Shown here one piece after another: positions 26,174-34,906 of a stretch of DNA of 64,000 nucleotides. This stretch comes from Bradyrhizobium sp. JYMT SZCCT0180 (GTDB taxonomy: Bacteria; Pseudomonadota; Alphaproteobacteria; Rhizobiales; Xanthobacteraceae), in contig NZ_JAFCLZ010000018.1 in assembly GCF_018130165.1 (NCBI RefSeq), forward strand, positions 62,001 to 126,000, given 5' to 3'. The notes beneath the pieces were generated by a model. The model saw nothing but the letters and a program-made list of their open reading frames with translations, was not told where the DNA came from and searched no databases. The position numbers and the translations under genes were made by a program. The stretch's first letter is position 1. Each line of letters opens with the position of its first letter.

Positions 26174-27437
26174 ATTTCAGAAGGTTGTGGTGATTGGACT
26201 TGGGTATATAGGGCTGCCGACCGCGGCATTGATTGCCAGCCGCGGGATGCAGGTACTGGGCGTCGATAACAAGGAAGACGTCGTTGGAACTGTGGCCTCC
26301 GGGGCCATTCACATTTCCGAGCCCGATCTTGACGGTCTCGTTTCCAAAGTCGTCTCGGGCGGTGCGCTAACGACATCGACCAAACCGCAACCAGCCGACG
26401 TGTTCATCATAGCCGTACCGACGCCGATCGATTGCGAATACCGACCGGACCTGTCGTGTGTAAATACCGCGCTCGAGAGCATCCTGGATGTGCTCGCGCC
26501 GGGTAATCTCGTTATCCTAGAATCCACTTCGCCGATCGGCACCACCGAGGGGATCGCGAGGCGGATAAGTGAGCGCAGGCCGGATCTCCATATAGGCACG
26601 AACGGCACGAACGGCACGGACAATTCGGCGATCCACGTCGCTTATTGCCCCGAACGCGTCTTGCCGGGTCGGATTTTGACTGAACTCGTCAACAACGACC
26701 GATGCATCGGCGGCGTTACGCCTGCCTGCACGCGACGCGCGCAGCGCTTCTACAAATTGTTCGTTCGTGGCGCCTGCGTCGCCACGACGGCTCGCGCCGC
26801 TGAATTGGTCAAGCTTACCGAAAATGCGTTCCGCGATACCAACATAGCCTTTGCGAATGAACTTTCCCTGATCTGCGACAGGTTTGACATCAACGTCTGG
26901 GAAGTGATCGATATCGCGAACCGTCATCCCCGCGTGAATGTGTTGCGACCGGGTCCGGGCGTGGGTGGGCACTGCATCGCAGTCGATCCCTGGTTCATCA
27001 TCGATTCGGCGCCGGAGCTCGCGCGCGTGATGCGCACGAGTCGGGAAGTCAATCTTAACAAGACGCAGAAGATGATCGAGCGGGCTTGCGCTCTCATCGA
27101 GGACCACCCCTATGCAAATGCCGCCTGCTGTGGGTTGACCTTCAAGGCGAATGTCGATGATCTCCGAGAGAGCCCGGCGATGGAGATCGCACTGCATTTA
27201 GCGGCCAGGTACGGAGCACGCATCAAGATTGTCGAGCCAAACCTGCGCCGCCTGCCGCCTGAACTGGCCGATCATCACGTCGGCTTCATGACCATCGACG
27301 AGGCACTGCGCAGCTGCGAGATCGCGATTATCCTCGTCGACCATGATGAATTCAAAATGGTCCCGCTGGCCGAACGACGTCACCTGGACGTCATAGACAC
27401 TCGCGGCATATGGCAGGACATGCCGAGGCGGACATGA
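26166..27437 (+). CDS. wecC: UDP-N-acetyl-D-mannosamine dehydrogenase
   Basis: 423 residues. It oxidises UDP-ManNAc to UDP-ManNAcA with two NAD+. An N-terminal Rossmann motif, VIGLGYIGLPTAALIASRG, is followed by PTPID, YCPERVLPGR, the hinge helix with AELVKLTENAFRDTNIAFAN and the catalytic cysteine in GPGVGGHCIAVDPWF. The C-terminal domain has GLTFKANVDDLRESPA. A short GTNGTNGT insertion (bases ~26598-26621) precedes YCPERV and derives from a 9-bp repeat. UDP-glucose dehydrogenase is less likely because of the neighbouring wecB. Confidence 0.95.
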   Translation: MPEFQKVVVIGLGYIGLPTAALIASRGMQVLGVDNKEDVVGTVASGAIHISEPDLDGLVSKVVSGGALTTSTKPQPADVFIIAVPTPIDCEYRPDLSCVNTALESILDVLAPGNLVILESTSPIGTTEGIARRISERRPDLHIGTNGTNGTDNSAIHVAYCPERVLPGRILTELVNNDRCIGGVTPACTRRAQRFYKLFVRGACVATTARAAELVKLTENAFRDTNIAFANELSLICDRFDINVWEVIDIANRHPRVNVLRPGPGVGGHCIAVDPWFIIDSAPELARVMRTSREVNLNKTQKMIERACALIEDHPYANAACCGLTFKANVDDLRESPAMEIALHLAARYGARIKIVEPNLRRLPPELADHHVGFMTIDEALRSCEIAIILVDHDEFKMVPLAERRHLDVIDTRGIWQDMPRRT

Positions 27438-27627
27438 TGCAGGCTCGAACCGATCGCGACGGATTCAGTTCATGCGGAGTAGCCACCCTCTATCCGGCCG
27501 TCACGATGACTTCTCGCTGCAAGGAACTTACTAATACCGATGCGATGCAATCGCGATTGCTAATCCGGTTCGACGCGTCGAGCAAGCATCGCATCAAAGA
27601 GATAGATCAACCACGGCTTGGATAGCT

Positions 27628-28560
27628 ATGCGGAACAACGGAACGTGGTTACCAATCACATCGATCAACGAGGTAATCGGACTGCGTAGGCTGCCATCGC
27701 TGATAGGGCTAACCTTGTTGCAATTCTTCGCGCTTCCAGGCTTGGCGGCAGCAAACAACTGGGCCACCTGGACCTTTCCGGGCGGCACTCCCCGCGGTGC
27801 TCACCACTCGACTGCGATGGATATGGCTGGCACAGACCAAGTGCCGGCGGCGCCGACTGGTAGGGTGGTAACCGAAACAGAGATCACCTCATTCTCCGGC
27901 GCCAATGACTCATTCATAGCGATCGATGGAGTCCGCGCCCATGTGCATAACGCGAACCAAAGTTGGAGCCTGACCTCGCCGGATAGCCGCACGCTCCGGT
28001 TTGAGGTCCACCCCGGTGATCATTGGAGCAATTCCAGATTCAGCGATCTTTTGCACAACAGCGGATCTGAACGGTCTGAGATCGCGATCGAACAACAATA
28101 TAAATCCGGGGCAGTCATAAATCTGTCTTACAGATTTATGATAGAAGCCGGACCGAAAAATACTTCACCATGGCTAGTCATCGGGCAATTTCATCAAACC
28201 GCTGCGGACGGTCCGCCTCCGTTCGCCGTCGCAATGTACGGCGAGCATATGTACATCATCATACGTGATCACTCCCGTAAGGAGAACGACATCTACGCAG
28301 ACCCTAACCCCATCAAGCGGGGGCAATACTATTCCATGAGCATTCAAGTGAAGTTTGACGACATGAAAAATGGAGCCCTCAATGTCTGGCGGGATGGGGT
28401 CCCCATCGTCAGCTATCGTGGGACGATAGGATACGGAGAAAATGAGGCGTACTACTGGAAGCAAGGTATCTATCGCGGGCGAGGGGGCGCCGAAACAATC
28501 GCGGTGAACTACCAGGATCTGCGGGTAACCGCCGTGCCATCGGCGCTGCCCCAAGAGTGA
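27628..28560 (+). CDS. Exported heparinase-I-like polysaccharide lyase
   Basis: 310 residues. A long N-terminal region (~1-20) precedes a hydrophobic stretch, LPSLIGLTLLQFFALPGLAA, ending at a likely signal-peptidase site (AAA-NN). The domain at ~85-305 matches the N-terminal domain of the type-I-exported lyase at 11211 block by block: EITSFSGAND, TLRFEVHPGDHWSN, GSERSEIAIEQQYKSG, VIGQFHQT, PPFAVAMYGEHMYIIIRD, NVWRDGVPIVSYRG, YYWKQGIYRG. It therefore probably acts on the same polymer but uses Sec export. It is convergent with the deacetylase gene, whose stop is 40 bases away. Confidence 0.85.
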   Translation: MRNNGTWLPITSINEVIGLRRLPSLIGLTLLQFFALPGLAAANNWATWTFPGGTPRGAHHSTAMDMAGTDQVPAAPTGRVVTETEITSFSGANDSFIAIDGVRAHVHNANQSWSLTSPDSRTLRFEVHPGDHWSNSRFSDLLHNSGSERSEIAIEQQYKSGAVINLSYRFMIEAGPKNTSPWLVIGQFHQTAADGPPPFAVAMYGEHMYIIIRDHSRKENDIYADPNPIKRGQYYSMSIQVKFDDMKNGALNVWRDGVPIVSYRGTIGYGENEAYYWKQGIYRGRGGAETIAVNYQDLRVTAVPSALPQE

Positions 28561-28600
28561 TCATCACGTCAGGACGCCTGAGTTCGGACGCTACTTCGGG

Positions 28601-29590
28601 TTAGCGCAGCGCCTGCGCCGCCTCAACAATGCCGCTCATTCGAGCCCTGAAGTCCGAACGACCGTTAACGCCGATTCTAGGAAGAGCAAAGTGGTTCACC
28701 TTGGAATCGTGCAATTGCTCGTGTCGTGTTGTTACCGCACTTTGAAAGCCTACTTCGTTCGCCAGACGCTCTTCACGAGGCCCGCACGCTCTCGGGGTAC
28801 CAAACGGATATGCGACGTGACGAACGGGCAATTGGAGCAGATTTTCAAGATAGCTGCGGTTGTCGGCCAGTTCGGCTCGCGCTGAAAGGGTGTCCAGGCT
28901 TGCAAGCGCCGGGTGCGACGTTGTGTGGCCGCCAATCGACGCGAGCGGATGACGCGCAAGGTTACGAAGCTCGCGCTCGTCCAGGAAATATTCATCATTT
29001 AACGCTGCTAGAGAAATCCCGTTCTGTTCTAACGTCGGCGCGAGCATCGCGCCACGCCGGTAATCCTCATGAATCCAGCGGCGGACCTCATCAAATGCCG
29101 ATATCTTGCTTCGAATATCGGAACAGTGGAACTGGCGACCTAGCGCATCGATTGTAACCTTGTCTCTCAAGAGAAACAGTTTGCGCAAACCCAACCACCA
29201 CGACTGCAGGGATCGTGTAGGGGCGCCAGTCGGCACGTACATCATGAACGGTGCGTTATTGCGCTCCAGGACCGGAAGCGCTACCGACACATTATCGCGG
29301 TAACCGTCGTCGAAAGTCAGGACTGCATAGCGGCGCGATCGATCATTACTTGCCAGTCTCTGAAGACATTCATCCAGGCTGACGATGGACCATCCTTCTC
29401 GCCGTAACCAATTGAGTGAATATTCAAAAAGGGAGACTGAAGTGCCGGTCATCAACTCGGACTGACAATCGCGCTGAATCTCATGATGCACTATGATGAC
29501 GGCTCTACCGGCGAAGAGCGCACGAACGCCGGGCAGTTGGCTAAAGTGGCCCGCCCCGTAGAACAGGCAATTTCTCAGAACAGGATTCAC
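28601..29590 (-). CDS. Polysaccharide deacetylase (NodB/CE4 family)
   Basis: 329 residues with all CE4 motifs: motif 1 YAVLTFDDGYRD (catalytic and metal-binding Asp pair), motif 2 GGHTTSHPAL (H-x3-H metal site), motif 3 RHVAYPFGTPRACG. A block, APFMMYVPTGAPTRSLQSWW, lies between. No signal peptide is obvious, so it may act in the cytoplasm on lipid-linked intermediates, or be exported atypically. Expected reaction: removal of N-acetyl groups from the exopolysaccharide repeat unit. It is a close paralogue of the gene at 34907, and a broken copy lies at 23514. Its start overlaps the stop of the small upstream gene by four bases. Confidence 0.92.
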   Translation of the reverse strand: MNPVLRNCLFYGAGHFSQLPGVRALFAGRAVIIVHHEIQRDCQSELMTGTSVSLFEYSLNWLRREGWSIVSLDECLQRLASNDRSRRYAVLTFDDGYRDNVSVALPVLERNNAPFMMYVPTGAPTRSLQSWWLGLRKLFLLRDKVTIDALGRQFHCSDIRSKISAFDEVRRWIHEDYRRGAMLAPTLEQNGISLAALNDEYFLDERELRNLARHPLASIGGHTTSHPALASLDTLSARAELADNRSYLENLLQLPVRHVAYPFGTPRACGPREERLANEVGFQSAVTTRHEQLHDSKVNHFALPRIGVNGRSDFRARMSGIVEAAQALR

Positions 29591-30000
29591 TTCCGGGACC
29601 TCCTCAGCTGCAGGTCCCTGGGTTGCGAGGCCAGAGTATTCTCCAGCTGAAACGTATGTCTTTCCGCGCCCGCTGCGGCTTTGACAACGAGCGGGGATCT
29701 CGCGGTTTCAGCAGCGGCAAATCGATAGGCTGTCGCAGCAATGATGCGGTCGGCGGCCCGGTTCCGGGCGTCCGCCACCGTCACCAGCGCATCTTCAACC
29801 ATGAGAACCAGATGCCGCTGAAATGACAATGCGTATCTGGTGAATGTGTCGAGCGGAATTGGAGCATTTCCGTACGGTAGCCTTGCGCCTGCGCAGCATT
29901 GCTGGAGCGTATAGCGCGTGGCCGGATCGGCAAGGCTGGAGGCGTCCCATTCTGACTTTAGAAACATGCCAATCGCCATTTGTGCTAAGCACCGGTGCAT
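29587..30000 (-). CDS. Hypothetical protein coupled to deacetylase
   Basis: 137 residues, not recognised. It is supported by an ATGA overlap with the deacetylase start. The second deacetylase module has the same arrangement, with a 105-residue ORF overlapping by the same four bases. The two small proteins share little beyond a short LSFQ segment, so one or both may be diverged or decayed. No signal peptide or membrane helix is evident. Confidence 0.45.
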   Translation of the reverse strand: MHRCLAQMAIGMFLKSEWDASSLADPATRYTLQQCCAGARLPYGNAPIPLDTFTRYALSFQRHLVLMVEDALVTVADARNRAADRIIAATAYRFAAAETARSPLVVKAAAGAERHTFQLENTLASQPRDLQLRRSRK

Positions 30001-30544
30001 GGGCCTACCGCAGATATGCTCATGATCTCCGGCGCAAAATGCGGCCTTCAGGACAAGGGCCGTAGTGCGGAAGTTCCATCATAGCGTGGTCACACGCACG
30101 TGTCCTATCGCAAAATGCGCCCCTGGCGCGACCCTTTCGAGTTACTCCGGCGACCTCTCCACTTCGCCATTACGTCAGCCCAAGGCCGCGGCGAGAGATC
30201 GACCGATTGTTTGGAGTCGCCAGATCGACCGTCGGCCACCACGGTGTCCTTCACCGACGTCGCTTCTACCACTCATCAAACCGGACGTGCCGGTTTCCGG
30301 CATCCGCTTTCCGGCCGGCTTCACCGCAAGGCACACGACGGGGGCGCTCTGCGCCAGGCTCAATCACCTTCACCTGACCATGGTCCAAAGCGGATACAAG
30401 GTTGCGCGGCACGCTCAGATCTTGGTGGACGCGCATCGGCGCCGGCTTGCTCACTTTGAATTTTATCGGGTATTCAAAGCGTCTTTTACGTACGAAAAGA
30501 GGTGTGTTGATAGGCGCGACAGGGGCAGATGCGGTATTGGCCAT
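30001..30544. other. Leader region of deacetylase module 1 with a group II intron domain V-like hairpin
   Basis: Bases ~30010-30215 resemble ~36260-36435 upstream of the second deacetylase module (shared GGCGCAA-nG(C)nnCTTCAGGACAA, GCGACCCTTTCG and GAGATCGACCGATTGTT). At 30278-30310 on the minus strand there is a hairpin with a GAAA loop and the 3' flank ACGTCCGGTTT, like group II intron domain V. No reverse transcriptase is present. I see no gene. Confidence 0.45.
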
Positions 30545-32116
30545 CTATTCCGCGCTCGCCAAGAATGTCTCTGCCGCAAGTTGGTCCAATGTCTTGAAAG
30601 TTCCCCATTGAGAGATGCGTTCGAGCATCTTGCAGTACCCCGGCAGCCAGTATTGCGAATAACAATCATGCAAGCCAAAGACAACCAATTCATTTTCCTC
30701 AATCGTCTTTAGCGCACGCTGCTCCCAATTTTGGTATTCATCTCCATAATAGTACAAGCCAAAATCATCAAACTGTACCGGGATTTTTACAACGCGGTTT
30801 TCTACATGCGGCGCTTGGCTGCCGACCCGCTCCGCAGGAGCCGCCAGCCATTCAAAATTGTGATAACACAAATTGGCGTCTATCAATTCAGGGGTGAGTG
30901 CGGATCGGCAAGGGTGATATCCTTTGATGCGGTAATCTATCCGTCGGCATGCTTCGAGTTGTGGTACTGCCCCTCGCAGGGGTGCAGGCAGAAGCCGACG
31001 CATTGCCTTTCGCATCATGCGGGCGTACCGGCGCCTGCCACCAAGCGCGCGATTCGCCAAGAACTGTTCAATCCGATGTGCAGCGCCCGATCCGGCGCGA
31101 TGGTCAAACGAGTGAAAAGCAATGCAATGCCCATCCTGGGCTATGCTTGCCCGGACATCCGGCAAAAATAAACCAACGGCATTATACGTGGCACGAATAC
31201 CGAGTCGGCGTTCGACAGAAAGCATCTCCTCAAGCGCCTGCGCCGCGTTTGTGTTTGCGTACGCTTCGAGTTGCGGGTCAATGCCTGCATGACCGACGCC
31301 TCTTTCCACGTCATGATAGATGCAGATCGTCCTTGCCTTGGTTGTGCTGCCCGTTTGGTTTTTTACGGGCTCAACCAGCCGGTCTCGATGTTGAGGTACA
31401 TCAATAACCCACCATAGACCCGCGCGCTCCGCTCTAAAATACGCGCATACATGTTGGTCATAGATGCGGTCGAAGAGCTCACGATTAATTGTTTGTCGCC
31501 GCTTGGGGTCCGTCATCGAGATGACCAGTTCCGCAGTCGGCATCAAGATGCGCTTCAAATTGCGCTCGACGGCAAAATTCAGAATGCCATTGAGCAGCAT
31601 GTGGTTCCATCCCTTGAATCGATTCTCGATCCGGGTTTTGAGTTCGCGCCGCCGTGAGATACGCTGTACTAAATCCGAAAGATGGTTGTTGGTGTAGAGC
31701 GTATCGCCGCGGAGCACGAGGTTTGCAGTTGCAACAAGCCCAACTTCCCCCAAGTGCTGCTGATGCCAGATAATATCGTCATCAAAAAACAAATCGGGCG
31801 GCAAGTCCGCGATGGCACTTGGTGCGGCGTAGAGAACGATCTGCCAAAGCTGATTGGGGACAGCGTCCGGAAACAGTCGTTCGGCTGATACGAATCCATC
31901 GGGTCCACATTTGGGAAGATAGTACAGGCGATGCGGGAAAAAATATCGCGCCTTAACTCCCTTATTAACGAACTCGTCTCGCCGCGCCTCCATAATCTCT
32001 CGAAACAACATTATCTTCCCCGCCGCTAACCCAACATCACCAATATCCGCCAAGCCGGTCGCAAAAAGAGAGCCGGGTCGAGGCTTTGACTCTGCCAATC
32101 GCGACAGCAAGGCCAA
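30545..32116 (-). CDS. Two-domain protein with C-terminal deacetylase-like domain
   Basis: 523 residues from a TTG start at 32116; an in-frame stop lies just upstream. The N-terminal ~240 residues are not recognised. They contain YFFPHRLYYLPKCGPDGF, ADLPPDLFFDDDIIWHQQH and FAVERNLKRILMPTAELVIS and might be an acyltransferase-like or ligand domain. The C-terminal part (~270-520) has a reduced polysaccharide-deacetylase layout: ICIYHDVERGVGH (motif 1 Asp), LGIRATYNAVGLFLP, HCIAFHSFDHR (H-x3-H metal site), then FGLYYYGDEYQNWEQRA and VVFGLHDCYSQYWLPGY. Likely substrate is a sugar intermediate of this locus. Function beyond that cannot be stated. Confidence 0.7.
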   Translation of the reverse strand: MALLSRLAESKPRPGSLFATGLADIGDVGLAAGKIMLFREIMEARRDEFVNKGVKARYFFPHRLYYLPKCGPDGFVSAERLFPDAVPNQLWQIVLYAAPSAIADLPPDLFFDDDIIWHQQHLGEVGLVATANLVLRGDTLYTNNHLSDLVQRISRRRELKTRIENRFKGWNHMLLNGILNFAVERNLKRILMPTAELVISMTDPKRRQTINRELFDRIYDQHVCAYFRAERAGLWWVIDVPQHRDRLVEPVKNQTGSTTKARTICIYHDVERGVGHAGIDPQLEAYANTNAAQALEEMLSVERRLGIRATYNAVGLFLPDVRASIAQDGHCIAFHSFDHRAGSGAAHRIEQFLANRALGGRRRYARMMRKAMRRLLPAPLRGAVPQLEACRRIDYRIKGYHPCRSALTPELIDANLCYHNFEWLAAPAERVGSQAPHVENRVVKIPVQFDDFGLYYYGDEYQNWEQRALKTIEENELVVFGLHDCYSQYWLPGYCKMLERISQWGTFKTLDQLAAETFLASAE

Positions 32117-32629
32117 GGTTCGCCGCGCCTTCTAAAGGCCGTGCAGGCGCGATGAGCATGATCTCCGAGCAAAGGCTGCGCATTTTTCGCGAGGGAGTGT
32201 CGGCTTCGGACAAGCATCCGAACGTGGTTGCGGAAGCGAGATTCCGCATACCCGCTGGAGAGATTGCAGCGGATCGAGTATTTTCTGCTCGATTCACGAT
32301 CTGGCAACTCCTGGCGCGCTGCGAGCACAGCATGGAGCGTGCTGTTTAACTCTCTCCGCGTCAACGCAATCTCACTGGAAATGGGGAAATCTATATGTAC
32401 CCATAAAGGGGTAGGGCGCGCAGTGCACGATTCGGCGTCCTTCTTTCGTCGTTCATTTCTGACTACCCCGCAAGATGGAGTGACCGAGTATCCGAAATCA
32501 CCGATCCTCGGCAAACCGAGTTGCGCAAGTCGGCGGCCATGGTGGCTGAACGGCCAGGCACCATCCGCGACCGGTTGCCAACAGTTTGGGCGAAGCTTTT
32601 TGGTTTCTGGCGAGGCTTAGGCACAGCTG
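32117..32629. other. Intergenic region between divergent genes
   Basis: About 510 bases separate the divergent starts at 32116 and 32630. It contains a 36-base stretch at 32161 that recurs, with four differences, at 34741 downstream of the acyltransferase gene. Both copies read IS(E/T)QRLRIFREG on the plus strand, suggesting remnants of one small gene. Otherwise nothing recognisable. Confidence 0.5.
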
Positions 32630-34630
32630 ATGCTCCACCAACGAACGTTAACTCCTTCTTTGGTTGTCGATGAGGCCGTCGGTCGGTCCGAAGAGGTGGT
32701 TCAGAGCAGTGCAAAGGACATCCGCTCGGACATCCAGCTGCTCAGAGCATGGGCGGTTCTGGTAGTCGTCCTTCATCACGCAGGGCTTCCCTATCTTACG
32801 GGGGGCTTTCTCGGAGTAGACATCTTCTTCGTCATATCCGGCTACTTGATGACCTGGCTGATCGACGAAGGTCTCGACAACGGCAGCTTCACATTCGGTG
32901 GCTTCTATGCGCGTAGGGTTCGTCGCTTATTGCCGGGAGCCTACGCGACTTTCACCGTCACGGCCATCGCGGCACCTCTGCTTCTCGACGCCACCGAGCT
33001 CCGAAGCTTCGTCGCGCAGCTAGCCGGCGCGTTCACCTTCACTGCAAACGTCGTGCTTCTGCATCAGACGAACTACTTCGGGACCGAGGCGGCGATGAAG
33101 CCGCTGCTCCACGTATGGTCGCTATCGCTCGAGGAACAATACTATCTCTGCCTCCCCATCGCGCTGTACTTATGCCCCCGTCGCTTTCGGCTGTTTCTCG
33201 GCATCGTTGGCGTAGTCATCAGCGTAGCTATCTGCGAGGCGTTCCTGTCGCGGAACGTCTCGGCGGCCTTCTATTATCTGCCGAGCAGGGCGTGGGAGCT
33301 GGGGATCGGATCCGTGGTTGCCCTGATGGTGCGACGTAACATCATCGCACCAATCCCGATCACAGCGCTACGCTGGGCGTGCGTAGCGGTCCTCCTGGTC
33401 GTCCCCGTAATCACAGACGAGCGCGGGCACCCGGGCGTAGCCGCTGCGGTTGTGTGCCTCGCGACTGCAGTGCTCCTCGTCCCTGGCGCAAACCTCGGTA
33501 GAGCCGAGTCTGCACTGTGGCCGCTTACCGCCGTTGGCGATCGGTCCTATTCGTTGTACCTAGTGCATTGGCCGCTGTTCGCTTTCGCGAGCAACGTTTT
33601 CTTGACCGCTGTGCCCGCCCAAGTGAACATCGCGCTACTCGGCATTGCTGCTATCTTGACCGAGCTGCAGTACCGCTTCGTAGAAAACCGCTTCCGCAGG
33701 TTCTTGATCACGAGGCGGAGCGTCGCAATTCTCCTGCTTCTGCCGATCATTCTGATCGCGGCGAGCTTCATGCTTGCCAGGTGGATGAGCACTGTCGACA
33801 CGCAGGCGCGAACTGGCGGATATGGTCTAGCGCCAGCATGCGAATACAGGGATCAGTTTGAGCCGATTCCTAGTTGTATGAGCAAGCCTAATTCGCGAAC
33901 TCTGCTTTGGGGCGACTCCTTTGCGATGGCCTTGGCGCCGGGCCTAGCGGCGTCTTCTCCGCAGGGAATTATTCAGGCTACGAAGAGCGTATGTGGACCC
34001 CTCCTCGATTTGTCCCCCCTGAATGGCGCGCACAATCGGCGTTGGAGTGAGAGATGTGCCAGGTTCAACGAGTCGGTGTTCAGCTATCTGGCTAAGCATC
34101 CGGAGATCGACACCGTAGTACTCTCCGCTGCTCTTACCCAGTATGTGCCGGGTGCGGAAGATCTGGACTGGCGCTATCTAGTGAAAACGCCGGACGGATT
34201 CAGCGAGCGGCCGCAGAGCACTGCTTTGCTGCTCAAAGCCTTGGCCACCACCGTCTCCGGGATCCGCCGCCTCGGCAAGCGGGTCATCCTCGTGGCTCCG
34301 CCCCCTGCGGGCCCCTTCGATATCGGGCGTTGTCTCGAGCGGATCGCCGCGGGCAAGCTGACGATCACCGACCATCCCGATTGTACGTTCACCTCGGAGG
34401 AATACCGCAAGCACCGTCGCGAAGTTCTAAGCTTCTTGGATCAAGTGCGAGCGCAAGATGCGGCGCCGCTGCTCGATCTCGACGAGCAGATATGCGGGAT
34501 CGAACGGTGTCAGACACGGTTGAACGGAACGATGCTCTATCGCGATAACGGTCACCTCAGCCCGGCTGGATCGGTCGAGCTTGGGAGAGAGATGGGCTGG
34601 GGCAATCTAGTGGAGCGGTTTGCTCGTTAA
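32630..34630 (+). CDS. OafA/YrhL-type membrane acyltransferase with C-terminal SGNH domain
   Basis: 666 residues. The N-terminal ~370 form an acyltransferase-3 domain with about ten membrane helices: DIQLLRAWAVLVVVLHHAGL with the catalytic-type His, FLGVDIFFVISGYLMTWLI, FYARRVRRLLPGAYATF, LHVWSLSLEEQYYL. After a last helix near residue 370, a periplasmic SGNH-type esterase/transferase domain follows, with TLLWGDSFAMAL (GDS serine) and DNGHLSPAG (Asp-His pair). Such fusions O-acetylate surface polysaccharides. Here it probably decorates the exopolysaccharide, complementing the deacetylases. Confidence 0.92.
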   Translation: MLHQRTLTPSLVVDEAVGRSEEVVQSSAKDIRSDIQLLRAWAVLVVVLHHAGLPYLTGGFLGVDIFFVISGYLMTWLIDEGLDNGSFTFGGFYARRVRRLLPGAYATFTVTAIAAPLLLDATELRSFVAQLAGAFTFTANVVLLHQTNYFGTEAAMKPLLHVWSLSLEEQYYLCLPIALYLCPRRFRLFLGIVGVVISVAICEAFLSRNVSAAFYYLPSRAWELGIGSVVALMVRRNIIAPIPITALRWACVAVLLVVPVITDERGHPGVAAAVVCLATAVLLVPGANLGRAESALWPLTAVGDRSYSLYLVHWPLFAFASNVFLTAVPAQVNIALLGIAAILTELQYRFVENRFRRFLITRRSVAILLLLPIILIAASFMLARWMSTVDTQARTGGYGLAPACEYRDQFEPIPSCMSKPNSRTLLWGDSFAMALAPGLAASSPQGIIQATKSVCGPLLDLSPLNGAHNRRWSERCARFNESVFSYLAKHPEIDTVVLSAALTQYVPGAEDLDWRYLVKTPDGFSERPQSTALLLKALATTVSGIRRLGKRVILVAPPPAGPFDIGRCLERIAAGKLTITDHPDCTFTSEEYRKHRREVLSFLDQVRAQDAAPLLDLDEQICGIERCQTRLNGTMLYRDNGHLSPAGSVELGREMGWGNLVERFAR

Positions 34631-34740
34631 GGAGGGGCCGCTGTCCATGACTGCGGTGATGAGGCGATTGGCACACTATTACCCGGAATCACATTCGTCG
34701 ATACAGCACCCCTTGAAGAGTTGTTGGCGAACAGAGCTTT

Positions 34741-34776
34741 ATCTCCACGCAAAGGCTGCGCATTTTCCGGGAGGGA
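34741..34776 (+). repeat. Second copy of the 36-base stretch seen at 32161
   Basis: ATCTCCACGCAAAGGCTGCG and the following 16 bases match 32161-32196 with four differences. The surrounding plus-strand frame is open for about 50 codons, then stops at 34895-34897. The two copies flank the acyltransferase gene as direct repeats. Confidence 0.6.
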
Positions 34777-34906
34777 AAGCCGCTGCACACGCTTCCGGAT
34801 CATGCGCTGGTGATGGACAGACAGACAGGGCTGCGGTCCGCAGATCGCCAGCTCGGTGTCCGACAAATCGGCAAGCCGGGGGGCGCTGCGGATTAAACGA
34901 GCAGAC

